Below are positions 36,494 to 45,460 of a stretch of 59,570 bases of DNA, piece after piece (the first letter of the stretch is position 1; every line of letters begins with the position of its first letter). The notes under the pieces were generated by a model. That model was not told where the DNA came from and ran no database searches. It worked only from the letters and a program-made list of their open reading frames with translations. The stretch spans positions 1-59,570 of the forward strand of contig NZ_FMZV01000024.1 in the NCBI RefSeq assembly GCF_900101475.1, in the 5' to 3' direction. Origin of the DNA: Ruegeria marina. GTDB taxonomy: Bacteria; Pseudomonadota; Alphaproteobacteria; Rhodobacterales; Rhodobacteraceae. A program made the position numbers and the translations under genes.

Positions 36494-38368
36494 TCAGGAG
36501 GTCTTGCGGCTGTCTTCCCAGATTCTGTAGCCCTCGACCCAGCGCAGGATCACCTGCCTGGCCGCCACCGCATCGCTGGCCGCCAGCGCCTCGCGCAGTC
36601 CGCGCATCACCGCGGCCACCTCGATTTCCGACAGCCTCTCCTCCTGCGCGCAGAAGATCTTCTGGTGCCGGGTGCCTATCAGGTTCCGGCTCAGCGTCAG
36701 CTCTTCCTCCAGCTTCTCGCCGGGGCGCAGGCCGATGATCTCGATCTCGATATCGCCCTCGGGATTGTCCGCGTCGCGCACCGTGTAACCGGCGCGCTGG
36801 ATCACCTGGCGGGCCAGTTGCATGATCGGCACCGGCGCGCCCATGTCGAGCACGAAGACCTCGCCGCCGCGGGCCTCGGCCCCGGCCCTGAGCACCAGTT
36901 GCACCGCTTCCTGGATGGTCATGAAAAAGCGCTTCACCCGCGGATCGGTCACGGTGACCGGCCCGCCGCGGCTGATCTGGTCCTGGAACAGCGGCACCAC
37001 CGAGCCCGACGAGCCCAGCACGTTGCCGAAGCGCACCATGGCAAAGATCGTGCCCGTGTGGCGGGTGGCGAGGTCCTGCACCACCAGCTCGGCCAGCCGC
37101 TTGCTGGCCCCCATCACGTTGGTCGGGCGCACCGCCTTGTCGGACGAGATCAGGATGAACCGCTCCACCCCCAGCGCCGCCGCCTCGCGCGCCAGCGTCT
37201 GGGTGCCGAACACGTTGTTGGCCAGCCCCGCCAGCGGATTGGCCTCGACCAGCGGCACATGCTTGTAGGCCGCCGCGTGCAGCACCACCTGCACGCCATG
37301 CTCGGTCAGCACCTTGCGCACCTGGCGCGGGTCGGTGACCGAGCCCAGCACCGGCACCACCTCGATGCCGCTGTCCTCGGCCAGCTGTTCAAGCTCCTGA
37401 TGCACGGTATAAAGCGCCAGTTCGCTCAGCTCGTAGAGCACCAGCTTGGCCGGACGGCAGGTCAGCACCTGCCGGCAGAGTTCCGACCCGATCGAGCCGC
37501 CCGCCCCCGAAACCAGCACCACGCGCCCGGCATAGCTGTCGCAATCCGCCTCCAGGGCGACCTGGTGCGCCGCCCGGCCCAGGAAATTCTGCGGCGCCAC
37601 CGGGGTCAGCTTGTCCACCAGCGCCTCTTCACCGATCAGCTGCGCGAAGGAGGGCAGCGCCTGCACCTCGAGCCCCATCTGCTGCAGCCGCTTGATGATC
37701 TGGGCCTGTTTCGGCTGGCTCTGCGAGGGCATCGCCAGCAGCACCCGGCCAATGCCGCGGGCCTTGACGATCTCGGCGATGCGGGCCGGCGGGAACACCG
37801 GCAGGCCCATCAGCATCACCCCCTGCAGCGAGGTATTGTCGTCGACGAAAGCGACCGGGTCGATGCGTTCGTGCGATTTCAGCGCCTGCGCCAGCTGGGT
37901 GCCGGTGGTGCCGGCCCCGTAGATCAGCACCCGGCGCCGCGGCTGCGCCCGCCGGTAGATCGCCACCACGATCTGGTAGAGCACCACCCGGGCCGCGACC
38001 AGGAACAGGAAATAGCTGATCCCGAACATCACATGGGTGCCCGGCGGCAGGTCCAGCCCACTGACCCCGGTCAGCAGCGCCGAGGCGCCCGCCACCAGCA
38101 ACGCCAGCACCGCGGTCAACCCGACCGCATGCCCCTCATAGGCATTGAGCTGGATATGCGGCAGGCCCAGCCAGAGCGCCAGCCCGGCGGCGATCGCCAT
38201 CAGATAGGGCAGCACCGGCAGGGTCAGGACCAGCGTTTCGAGCGGCATGGTCGGCAGGGCCTGCACGGTATAGGTGAACAGCAGGGCAACCGGGATCAGC
38301 GCCAGGTCGATGGCCAGGAACACATAGGCTTTCTGCTTGCGGGTCAGCGCGCTGATCAGTCTGAACAT
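36494..38368 (-). CDS. membrane-bound nucleotide-sugar 4,6-dehydratase (WbpM/CapD/PglF type)
   Basis: A 624-residue inner-membrane enzyme that makes UDP-4-keto-6-deoxy-hexoses, for example from UDP-GlcNAc. Four hydrophobic helices occupy the first 130 residues. A first Rossmann unit (LIYGAGTTGTQLAQAL) is followed by the catalytic SDR unit with VSGAGGSIGSELCRQ, AAAYKHVPLVE, ISSDKAVRPTNVMGASKR (the MxxxK in place of YxxxK that marks this family) and RFGNVLGSSGSVVPLF. The start at ATG 38368 has AAGGGGG upstream; the open frame to a TTG at 38377 is less likely. It stands 258 bp behind galE. It could supply the primer sugar for the PF02397 transferase at 40650-41267. Confidence 0.95.
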   Translation of the reverse strand: MFRLISALTRKQKAYVFLAIDLALIPVALLFTYTVQALPTMPLETLVLTLPVLPYLMAIAAGLALWLGLPHIQLNAYEGHAVGLTAVLALLVAGASALLTGVSGLDLPPGTHVMFGISYFLFLVAARVVLYQIVVAIYRRAQPRRRVLIYGAGTTGTQLAQALKSHERIDPVAFVDDNTSLQGVMLMGLPVFPPARIAEIVKARGIGRVLLAMPSQSQPKQAQIIKRLQQMGLEVQALPSFAQLIGEEALVDKLTPVAPQNFLGRAAHQVALEADCDSYAGRVVLVSGAGGSIGSELCRQVLTCRPAKLVLYELSELALYTVHQELEQLAEDSGIEVVPVLGSVTDPRQVRKVLTEHGVQVVLHAAAYKHVPLVEANPLAGLANNVFGTQTLAREAAALGVERFILISSDKAVRPTNVMGASKRLAELVVQDLATRHTGTIFAMVRFGNVLGSSGSVVPLFQDQISRGGPVTVTDPRVKRFFMTIQEAVQLVLRAGAEARGGEVFVLDMGAPVPIMQLARQVIQRAGYTVRDADNPEGDIEIEIIGLRPGEKLEEELTLSRNLIGTRHQKIFCAQEERLSEIEVAAVMRGLREALAASDAVAARQVILRWVEGYRIWEDSRKTS

Positions 38369-38636
38369 CCGGGCCAACCCCCTTGCTCAAATGCATTTCC
38401 CGGGCCGCGCGGGGCGCAACCCAAATCACCGGTGCCGGCCCTGCCCGGGCGCAGTGTAAAAGGCGTAAAAACCGTGCGGCCGGAACGCTGCCTCAGAAAC
38501 CCTGTCCTCATCCCTATCCCAATTGTTCGGATTTGCAAAACGCCGAATGGCGAAAAACCGTCTTGCGCCGCCGGCTTGCGGGATTTCGCCGATAGATGCG
38601 CCACTCTGCCGCGTCGGCGGCGCCGCGAACCTGTCC

Positions 38637-39620
38637 TCAGCTCTGGTATGCGCCGTTCTGATGCCAGCGCCAGGCGTCGGCGATCATGCTGGCCATGTCC
38701 GAGCGCGCGGGCCTCCAGCCCAGTTCGGTCAGGGCGCGCACCGAGCCCGACACCAGCTTGGTGGCGTCCCCCGCCCGCCGGGGCCCCTCGCGCATCGGCA
38801 CCGGGCGATTCGTCACCACCCCGGCATGGTCCAGCACCTCGCGCACAGAGAAGCCGGTGCCGGTGCCGAGGTTGAACGCCCGGCTGGGCTTGCCGCTCTC
38901 CAGCCATTTCAGCCCCAGCACATGGGCGTCGACCAGATCCATCACATGCACGTAGTCGCGGATGCAGGTGCCGTCGGGCGTATCGTAATCGGTGCCGTGG
39001 ATGGTCAGCGCGTCGCGCTTGCCGTCGATCGCGTCGAGGATCAGCGGGATCAGGTGCGTCTCGGGGCGGTGGAACTCGCCGACCTCGCCCTCGGGGTCGG
39101 CGCCGGCCACGTTGAAATAGCGGAAGATCACGTGGCGCAGCCCGTGCGCGGCCTCGAAATCGCGCAGCATGTCCTCGATCGCGCGCTTGCTGGCGCCATA
39201 GGCATTGAGCGGCAGCTGCGGCGTGTTCTCGTCCAGCACCACGTTGTCATGCTCGCCATAGGTGGCGCAGGTCGAGGAGAAGACGAAGTCGGAACAGCCC
39301 GCATCCACCGCCGCCTGGATCAGGTTGAGCGAGCCGGTCACGTTGTTCGACCAGTAGCGGCCCGGCTCGGTCATCGCCTCGCCCACCTGGCTCAGGGCCG
39401 CGAAATGCATCACGGCAACGGGCCGGTAGGCGGCAAAGACCTCGTCCAGCCGCGCCCGGTCCATCAGGTCACCCTGTTCGAAGGGGCCGAATTTCACCGC
39501 GTCGCGCCAGCCGGTGACAAGGCTGTCGTAGGTGACCGGGACATAGCCCGCGCCGGCCAGGACCTTGCAGGCATGCGAACCGATATAACCGGCACCGCCG
39601 GTCACCAGTACATGGGCCAT
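38637..39620 (-). CDS. galE: UDP-glucose 4-epimerase
   Basis: Interconverts UDP-glucose and UDP-galactose. The 327 residues have the NAD loop VTGGAGYIGSHACK at the N-terminus, then FAALSQVGEAM, SSTCATYG and YGASK (YxxxK), followed by FRYFNVAGADPEGEVGE, the standard GalE order. It starts 16 bp after the galU stop, so the two are co-transcribed. The product feeds glf and galactosyltransferases on this plasmid. A chromosomal copy is likely, making this a dedicated polysaccharide supply gene (inference). Confidence 0.96.
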   Translation of the reverse strand: MAHVLVTGGAGYIGSHACKVLAGAGYVPVTYDSLVTGWRDAVKFGPFEQGDLMDRARLDEVFAAYRPVAVMHFAALSQVGEAMTEPGRYWSNNVTGSLNLIQAAVDAGCSDFVFSSTCATYGEHDNVVLDENTPQLPLNAYGASKRAIEDMLRDFEAAHGLRHVIFRYFNVAGADPEGEVGEFHRPETHLIPLILDAIDGKRDALTIHGTDYDTPDGTCIRDYVHVMDLVDAHVLGLKWLESGKPSRAFNLGTGTGFSVREVLDHAGVVTNRPVPMREGPRRAGDATKLVSGSVRALTELGWRPARSDMASMIADAWRWHQNGAYQS

Positions 39621-39636
39621 TGTCTCTGGACCCCGC

Positions 39637-40530
39637 TTATTCCGCCGCTTTCGAGGTCTGCATCACCTCGCCCAGATACCGGCTGAGGTCGTCGCGCAGA
39701 TCGTCGCGCGCCAGCGCGAAGGCCACCGTCGCCTGCAGGAATCCCGCCTTGGACCCGCAATCGAAGCGCTGGCCGCGGAACCGGTAGCCATAGACCGGGG
39801 TGCCGGCCTCGATATCCTCGGCGATGGCGTCGGTCAGCTGGATCTCGCCGCCGGCGCCCTGTTTCATCTTGTTGAGGTTCCGCAGCACCGAAGGGCCGAG
39901 GATATAGCGGCCGATCACCGCCAGGTTCGACGGCGCGGTGCCGGGCGCGGGCTTTTCCACCATGCCGCGGGCGGAGACGACCGAGCCCATGTCCTCGGCC
40001 ACGTCGAGCACGCCATAGGCGCTGGCCTTCTCCGGCGGCACCTCCATCGCGGCGACCATGTTGCCGCCGGTCTCGGCATAGGCCTCGACCATCTGCTGCA
40101 GACAGGGCCGTTCGGCGGCGATCACGTCATCGGGCAGCATCACCGCGAAGGGTTCGTTGCCGATCAGCCGGCGCGCGCACCAGACCGCGTGGCCCAGCCC
40201 CAGCGCCTTGTGCTGGCGGATATAGGCGATGGCGCCGCTGTCCATGTTGGTGGTCTTGAGGATGTCGAGCAGGTCGGTCTTGCCCTTCTTGCGCAATTCC
40301 TGCTCGAGAATCGGGTTGTGGTCGAAATAGTCCTCGAGCGCGGATTTCCCGCGCGAGGTGACGAAGATGAATTCCTTGATCCCGGCGGCCCGCGCCTCGT
40401 CGATGGCATATTGCACCAGCGGCCGGTCGACCAGGGTCATGATTTCCTTGGGAACCGATTTGGTGGCCGGCAGGAAACGGGTCCCCAGCCCGGCAACCGG
40501 GAAAATCGCTTTGGTGACCTTGCGCGTCAT
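39637..40530 (-). CDS. galU: UTP-glucose-1-phosphate uridylyltransferase
   Basis: Makes UDP-glucose from UTP and glucose-1-phosphate, the entry point to UDP-Gal, UDP-Galf, UDP-GlcA and UDP-GalA here. The 297 residues show the nucleotidyltransferase start KAIFPVAGLGTRFLPATKS, then VPKEIMTLVDRPLVQYAIDE, LGHAVWCAR, MLPDDVI and the late FDCGSKAGFLQATVAFAL, all typical of GalU. It precedes galE by 16 bp and follows the sugar transferase after 119 bp, in the same direction. Confidence 0.97.
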   Translation of the reverse strand: MTRKVTKAIFPVAGLGTRFLPATKSVPKEIMTLVDRPLVQYAIDEARAAGIKEFIFVTSRGKSALEDYFDHNPILEQELRKKGKTDLLDILKTTNMDSGAIAYIRQHKALGLGHAVWCARRLIGNEPFAVMLPDDVIAAERPCLQQMVEAYAETGGNMVAAMEVPPEKASAYGVLDVAEDMGSVVSARGMVEKPAPGTAPSNLAVIGRYILGPSVLRNLNKMKQGAGGEIQLTDAIAEDIEAGTPVYGYRFRGQRFDCGSKAGFLQATVAFALARDDLRDDLSRYLGEVMQTSKAAE

Positions 40531-40649
40531 GATCTATCCTCAAAACATAAAAATCAGCTGTTTACCCCCGAGGGGTCGCTTGCCCCTTCTTAATCCCGAA
40601 AGCCGTACCAGCGCAATGTCAATGGCCGCCCGGCGGCCAAACCGCGCGG

Positions 40650-41267
40650 CTATCCGCGACCCCGGCGAAACAGGTTTCCGATTGTCTGGAACACGAGGTC
40701 GAAATCGTAGCACATGTTGCGACGACGCTGGTAGATGAGGTCGAGCCGCGCCTTGGCCGGCACGCAGATGCGGGAATAGACCGCGTCCGTCTCCTCGGGC
40801 GTGGCGCAGCGCGCCAGGAGCGCCGCCTCGTGCCTGTGATAGACGATCGAGGCGAGTCCGGTGACGCCGGGCCGCGATTGCAGCACCTTGCCATAGATCT
40901 CGGGGTAGCGTTCGACATATTCCCGGAGCGGCGGGCGCGGACCGACGAAGCTCAGGTCGCCCCTGAGGATGTTCCACAGCTGCGGAAACTCGTCGAGCCG
41001 CTTCGACCGCAGCCAGGCGCCGGTGGGGGTGATGCGGGCGCGCTTGTCGCCGCCCGAAACGCCGCTGTCTTCCCCGACCACGCTCATGGTCCGGAGCTTC
41101 CACAGCATGAAGGGGCGGTCCACCCCCTTCATCCGCTCGGCCACGTAGAAGACCGGGCGCCCCTCGCGCAGCAGCAGCCAGAGCAGCAGGCCCAGCAGGA
41201 CCGGGCCCAGCACCACCACGAGCAGGGACGCGAAGAACAGGTCGAACAGCCGTTTGCTCCAGGTCAT
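40650..41267 (-). CDS. undecaprenyl-phosphate sugar phosphotransferase (PF02397)
   Basis: Probable initiating transferase that loads the first sugar-phosphate on undecaprenyl phosphate. 205 residues. A single N-terminal hydrophobic segment (LFDLFFASLLVVVLGPVLLG) is followed by the conserved MLWKLRTM, DEFPQLWNILRGDLSFVGPR and RPGVTGLASI blocks. The short form without extra N-terminal helices matches WcaJ-C/PglC-like enzymes. ATG 41267 overlaps the upstream SDR stop as ATGA. Its presence implies a lipid-linked glycan, unlike the Kdo-linked kps capsules. Confidence 0.94.
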   Translation of the reverse strand: MTWSKRLFDLFFASLLVVVLGPVLLGLLLWLLLREGRPVFYVAERMKGVDRPFMLWKLRTMSVVGEDSGVSGGDKRARITPTGAWLRSKRLDEFPQLWNILRGDLSFVGPRPPLREYVERYPEIYGKVLQSRPGVTGLASIVYHRHEAALLARCATPEETDAVYSRICVPAKARLDLIYQRRRNMCYDFDLVFQTIGNLFRRGRG

Positions 41268-42109
41268 GCAGAACTCTCCCGCCATTGCCGCACCAGGGTC
41301 TGCGGCAGGCTATCCGCCGCGTCGAACGAGGTGAAGGCCGCCAGCCGCGCCGTCGCCAGATGCACCTCGGGGATGGTGCCGTCCTGCGCCGGGCGCGGGG
41401 TCCAGGCCAAGCCCGCCGCATCCAGCAGCGCCCCCATTTCGACGGTGCCGGGCGCGGCCAGGTTCAGAACCGGCGGCAGGCCGGGCGCCTGCATCAGTTC
41501 CGCCAGCACCCGCGCCAGTGTCGCGGGCCCGATATAGCTGCGCCGGGGGGTGCTGCCATCCGCGAACCGGTCCAGCTCGAACCCGGGCCGCCAGCCGCCC
41601 AGGATGGCGTCGAGCCCGGCGATATTGCCGATGCGCAGCGAGGTGACCGCGACCCCCAGCCGGGCCCCGAGTTCGGCGCCCTGCGCCTCCATCCGGGCCT
41701 TGGCCGCGCCATAGGCCGATTGCGGCGCGGACGGCCGGTCCTCCTCGAGAAGGCCGGGCCGGTTGCCGTAGACCGCCGCCGAGGAGGCCAGCAGAACCCG
41801 CGCGCCCGAGACCGCGCCGAGACGAATCGCCGCCTCGGCCAGCCGCAGATTGTCCGCGAGATCGGCCCCGCGCGCCGCCTGCGCATGGGTCACGCCCGCA
41901 AGGCACAGGATCGCCGCCCGGTCCCGCGCGGCCGACGCGGCTGCGGCGATATCGCGCAGCGGGTCGAAGACCGCCCAGTCTCCCTCGGCCCCGGGCGGAC
42001 GGGACCGGCCCTGCCACAGCACCCTGTCCCCCTGCCCGGCCCAGAAATGGCGCAGCACGCGGCCGATGCGGCCGGTCGCTCCGAGGACCAGAAGGGCGGG
42101 AAATGGCAT
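41264..42109 (-). CDS. NAD-dependent epimerase/dehydratase family protein
   Basis: An extended SDR of 281 residues. The loop LVLGATGRIGRVLRHF at 7-22 binds NAD(P). Later ASSAAVYGNRPG and SAYGAAKARME give the Ser and YxxxK catalytic residues, and LRIGNIAGLDAILGG follows. It is probably a sugar-nucleotide reductase or epimerase; in other clusters such genes sit next to a PF02397 transferase and modify the primer sugar (4-keto reduction). It overlaps that transferase by 4 bp. It would be the logical reductase for the WbpM-like 4-keto product, but this is inference. Divergent from the Wza-like gene across 87 bp. Confidence 0.85.
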   Translation of the reverse strand: MPFPALLVLGATGRIGRVLRHFWAGQGDRVLWQGRSRPPGAEGDWAVFDPLRDIAAAASAARDRAAILCLAGVTHAQAARGADLADNLRLAEAAIRLGAVSGARVLLASSAAVYGNRPGLLEEDRPSAPQSAYGAAKARMEAQGAELGARLGVAVTSLRIGNIAGLDAILGGWRPGFELDRFADGSTPRRSYIGPATLARVLAELMQAPGLPPVLNLAAPGTVEMGALLDAAGLAWTPRPAQDGTIPEVHLATARLAAFTSFDAADSLPQTLVRQWRESSA

Positions 42110-42196
42110 GACGCTCTTTGTTCAGGTTGACGGGTAGTCCTACGCCAGTATCTTGCGGGCACCAAAAATCAAGGCGTTTTCCCACAGGCGGTCTTC

Positions 42197-43324
42197 ATGC
42201 GGCACATTCTGATATTTCTCCTGCTGGCCAGCATCGGCCTGCTGCCCGCCGCCTGTTCCCGCAGCCGCCTTCCCGGCGGCGCTCCGGTCAGCGAGGAGAT
42301 CCTGAAGCAGGCCGATGCGGAAAACGCCGAATTCGCCCTCTACCGGGTCACCCGCGCCTTCCTGCCCACCGTCGCGCAATGGCCCGCGACAGGAACGCAG
42401 GAAAGCCTGCACTGGATCGGCTCCAGCCAGGGGGCCAAGACCCAGATCATCCAGCCCGGCGACAAGCTGACGCTGCGGATCTGGGACAGCAACGCCAATT
42501 CGCTGCTGACCGGGCTCGAAGAGAAAAGCGTCCAGCTGCAGGATGTCACCGTCGCCGCCAACGGGACGATCTTCATGCCCTATGTGGGCAATATCAGTGT
42601 CATCGGCCTGACCCCGGACCTGGCCCGCGAGGAATTGCAGGCCATGCTCGAGACCATCGTGCCCTCGGCGCAGGTGCAGCTGTCGATGCTGGAAGGGCGC
42701 AACAACTCGGTCGACCTGGTCAGCGGCGTGGCCCAGCCCGGCACCTATCCGATGCCCGACCGCAACTATACTGTGATGGGGCTGATCTCGGCCGGCGGCG
42801 GCCTCAGCCCGACGCTGAACAACCCGCAGATCCGGCTGGTGCGCGGCGGCGCCATCTATGGCACCTCGGTCGATGCGCTGCTGAACAACCCCGGTTACGA
42901 CACCCTGCTCCGGGGCGGCGACCGGGTCTTCGTCGAAGAGGACGAACGCTATTTCCTGTCCTTCGGCGCCACCGGCCGCGAGGCGCTGCACATCTTCACC
43001 AAGGACCGGCTCTCGGCCATGGACGCGGTGTCGATCTCGGGCGGGTTGCAGGACAACAAGGCCGACCCCAAGGGCATCCTGGTGCTGCGCGAATACCCGG
43101 CCGAGGCCGTGGCGGCCGGCAACCGCGGCCCGCGCCACCCCCGCGTCGTCTTCTCGCTGGACCTGACGACCGCGGACGGGCTGTTCTCGGCCCGCAGGTT
43201 CCAGATCAACCCCGACGACCTGGTGATGGCCACTGAATCGCCGATCAACGACGTGCTGACCGTGTCGAACATCATCGGCAACTTCGTCGGTGTCTTCAAC
43301 GCCACCGCAAGAATCGGCAACTGA
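42197..43324 (+). CDS. outer-membrane polysaccharide export protein (Wza/GfcE/KpsD-like)
   Basis: 375 residues forming the outer-membrane channel for the polysaccharide. A hydrophobic leader ends in a lipobox-like PAAC (Cys20), so it is probably a lipoprotein. The poly_export domain follows (QIIQPGDKLTLRIWD, VAANGTIFMPYVGNISVIGL), then SLBB-like beta-grasp units (SGVAQPGTYPMPDRNYTVMG and HIFTKDRLSAMDAVSISGG). Its expected partners are KpsE for the ABC route and YjbF/YjbH, all present. It converges with a GT4 gene, and a perfect hairpin containing both stop codons lies between them. Confidence 0.92.
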   Translation: MRHILIFLLLASIGLLPAACSRSRLPGGAPVSEEILKQADAENAEFALYRVTRAFLPTVAQWPATGTQESLHWIGSSQGAKTQIIQPGDKLTLRIWDSNANSLLTGLEEKSVQLQDVTVAANGTIFMPYVGNISVIGLTPDLAREELQAMLETIVPSAQVQLSMLEGRNNSVDLVSGVAQPGTYPMPDRNYTVMGLISAGGGLSPTLNNPQIRLVRGGAIYGTSVDALLNNPGYDTLLRGGDRVFVEEDERYFLSFGATGREALHIFTKDRLSAMDAVSISGGLQDNKADPKGILVLREYPAEAVAAGNRGPRHPRVVFSLDLTTADGLFSARRFQINPDDLVMATESPINDVLTVSNIIGNFVGVFNATARIGN

Positions 43325-43343
43325 TCCGGGAGATCCCGGATCA
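43322..43343. terminator. bidirectional hairpin at the convergent wza-like/GT4 junction
   Basis: A perfect inverted repeat with 9-bp arms TGATCCGGG and CCCGGATCA around AGAT. The outer TGA on each strand is the stop codon of the gene on that strand. There is no T-run, but the position suggests shared termination or 3'-end protection. Confidence 0.6.
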
Positions 43344-44594
43344 GCCCGGCAGCGGGATCCGCCTGGCTGCCGGCACCAGCCCGTTCATCTGCCGGATGTG
43401 CTCGGGCAGGCAGCGGGTGAGGAAATCGTATTTCTCCACCACATGCGCCCGCGCGGCCGGACCCAGATGGGCATAGGCGCCGGGGTTGGCCAGCACGTCG
43501 ATCACCTGGTCGGCCAGGGCGCCCGGGTCGAAGAAATCGACCAGCAGCCCGGTTTCGCCATGGGCGATGGCCTCGCGCACGGGGGCCACGTCCGAGGCCA
43601 CCACCGTGGCCTGCATCGACATCGCCTCGAGCAGCGACCAGCTGAGCACGAAGGGCATGGTCAGGTAGATGTGGCAGCGCGACAGCTGCACGATCTCGCA
43701 GAATTTCGGATAGGGCACCTGGCCAAGGAAATGGGTGCGGCTCCAGTCCACCTCGGCGCCGACCTCGGCCTCCATCTCGGCCCTGAGACCGCCGGGGTGC
43801 TTGCTCTTGCGCCCGTAGGAGACCGAGTTGCCCCCCAGCACGATCACCCGCGCCCTGGGGCGTTCGCGCAGGATCTTGGGCAGCGCCCGCATGAAGATGT
43901 GAAAGCCGCGCGTATGTTCGAGATTGCGCGCCAGGTAGGTGAACACCTCGTCGTCGCGGGTCAGCGGCCGCTCCAGCCGGCCGAGGCCGAGGCTGATGCC
44001 GGGATCCGCGCGCAGCCGGTCGGTGCGGATACCGTCGTGGCAGGTATAGAATTTCTCGTGAAACCGCGCCGGAAAGGTATCGCGCTGCCAGGCGGTGGGC
44101 ACATGGCCCAGATCCACCTCCTCGATGCTGGAAAAGGGCACCGTGTTGCGCGCCCTGAGCAGAAAGGGGCTGTGTTCGCTGGGCGGGTCCTCGGGGTCGA
44201 ACCCCACCGGCCCGCCCCGGTTGAGATAGAAATATTCGAAGAACCCCAGCACCGGCACATCGGGCAGCACGTCCTTGATGAACAGCAATTCGCCCCAGCC
44301 GGTATGACCGACGACGAGGTCGGGGCGGAACCCTTCCTCGCGGTCGAGCTGGCGGATGGCCATCGCGGCGCCGAATCCGGCGCCGGCCGCCTCTTCCCAG
44401 GTCTTGGACAGGCCATAGGCGTTCTCGGCGGGTTTGTGATGGGGCTTGTAGACCACCGACTTGACCCCGGGGATCCTGGGGGCCGGGTTGCGCTGGGTCA
44501 GGAACACCAGTTCGTTGCCGCCCCGCGCCGCCAGCCATTGCACCAGTTCACGGTACTGGCCCGGCATGTTCTGATGGACAAAGAGAATTTTCAA
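43341..44594 (-). CDS. GT4 family glycosyltransferase of the rhamnose operon
   Basis: A 417-residue GT-B transferase. The N-terminus [20 protein letters not shown] is followed by [18 protein letters not shown], and the C-terminal donor domain has [13 protein letters not shown] and [20 protein letters not shown] with the GT4 ExxxxxxxE spacing (LLEAMS to VREAI). It is the last gene of rmlCBDA and overlaps rmlA by 4 bp, so dTDP-L-rhamnose is the likeliest donor. This is inference from context. Confidence 0.88.
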   Translation of the reverse strand: MKILFVHQNMPGQYRELVQWLAARGGNELVFLTQRNPAPRIPGVKSVVYKPHHKPAENAYGLSKTWEEAAGAGFGAAMAIRQLDREEGFRPDLVVGHTGWGELLFIKDVLPDVPVLGFFEYFYLNRGGPVGFDPEDPPSEHSPFLLRARNTVPFSSIEEVDLGHVPTAWQRDTFPARFHEKFYTCHDGIRTDRLRADPGISLGLGRLERPLTRDDEVFTYLARNLEHTRGFHIFMRALPKILRERPRARVIVLGGNSVSYGRKSKHPGGLRAEMEAEVGAEVDWSRTHFLGQVPYPKFCEIVQLSRCHIYLTMPFVLSWSLLEAMSMQATVVASDVAPVREAIAHGETGLLVDFFDPGALADQVIDVLANPGAYAHLGPAARAHVVEKYDFLTRCLPEHIRQMNGLVPAARRIPLPG

Positions 44595-45460
44595 CGGATC
44601 AGCCTTTCCAGATAGGCGCCATAGGCGTTCTTGGCAAACAGCGCCGCGCGGGCGCGCACCTGGGCCGCGTCGATCCAGCCCGCCTCATAGGCGATCTCTT
44701 CGAGACAGCCGGTCTGCAACCCCTGCCGCTCTTCCAGGGTGCGCACGAAATTGCCGGCATCGAGCAGGCTGGCATGGGTGCCGGTGTCGAGCCAGGCATA
44801 GCCGCGGCCCATGGTCTCGACCCTGAGCCGACCCTGTTCGAGATACATCTGCAACAGGTCGGTGATCTCGAGCTCGCCCCGCGCCGAGGGCCGCACCTCC
44901 CGCGCCTTCTCGGGCGCGCTGCCATCGAGGAAATAGAGCCCGGTCACCGCATAATTCGATGGCGGCACCTTCGGTTTCTCGACGATCCGGCGGGCGATGC
45001 CCGCCTCGAATTCCACCACGCCATAGCGCTCGGGATCGGCCACGTGATAGCCGAAGACGGTCCCGCCGACCGTTTGCGCACCGGCCTGCGCCAGCAGTTT
45101 CGGCAGGCCATGGCCGAAGAAGATATTGTCGCCCAGCACCAGCGCGCTCGGGGCGCCGGCCAGGAATTCCTCGGCCAGGATATAGGCCTGCGCCAGCCCG
45201 TCGGGGCTGGGCTGGACCACGTAGCTCAGCGCGATGCCCCACTGGCTGCCATCGCCCAGGGTGCGGATGAACTGCTCCCGGTCCTGCGGCGTGGTGATGA
45301 CGCAGATCTCGCGGATGCCCGCCAGCATCAGCACGCTGAGCGGGTAATAGATCATCGGCTTGTCATAAAGCGGCAGCAGCTGTTTCGAGACGGCCATGGT
45401 GATCGGATAGAGCCGGGTGCCGCTGCCGCCCGCCAGAATGATGCCCTTGCGCCCGCTCAT
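44591..45460 (-). CDS. rmlA: glucose-1-phosphate thymidylyltransferase
   Basis: First enzyme of dTDP-L-rhamnose synthesis (dTTP plus glucose-1-phosphate). 289 residues with the nucleotide site [16 protein letters not shown], then [20 protein letters not shown] and [17 protein letters not shown], and the mid-protein [16 protein letters not shown] and [12 protein letters not shown], matching RmlA at full length. It overlaps rmlD upstream and the GT4 gene downstream by 4 bp each, so the operon is translationally coupled. Confidence 0.97.
   Translation of the reverse strand: MSGRKGIILAGGSGTRLYPITMAVSKQLLPLYDKPMIYYPLSVLMLAGIREICVITTPQDREQFIRTLGDGSQWGIALSYVVQPSPDGLAQAYILAEEFLAGAPSALVLGDNIFFGHGLPKLLAQAGAQTVGGTVFGYHVADPERYGVVEFEAGIARRIVEKPKVPPSNYAVTGLYFLDGSAPEKAREVRPSARGELEITDLLQMYLEQGRLRVETMGRGYAWLDTGTHASLLDAGNFVRTLEERQGLQTGCLEEIAYEAGWIDAAQVRARAALFAKNAYGAYLERLIR

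Noticed and set aside
36440-38875. An 811-codon plus-strand frame opposite the WbpM-like gene
   Set aside because: It is His/Gln/Arg-rich and lacks domains; the minus strand has a complete SDR with membrane helices.
40540-41421. A longer minus-strand frame across the sugar transferase
   Set aside because: It is out of frame with the conserved LRTM, DEFPQLWN and RPGVTGL blocks, which belong to 40650-41267.
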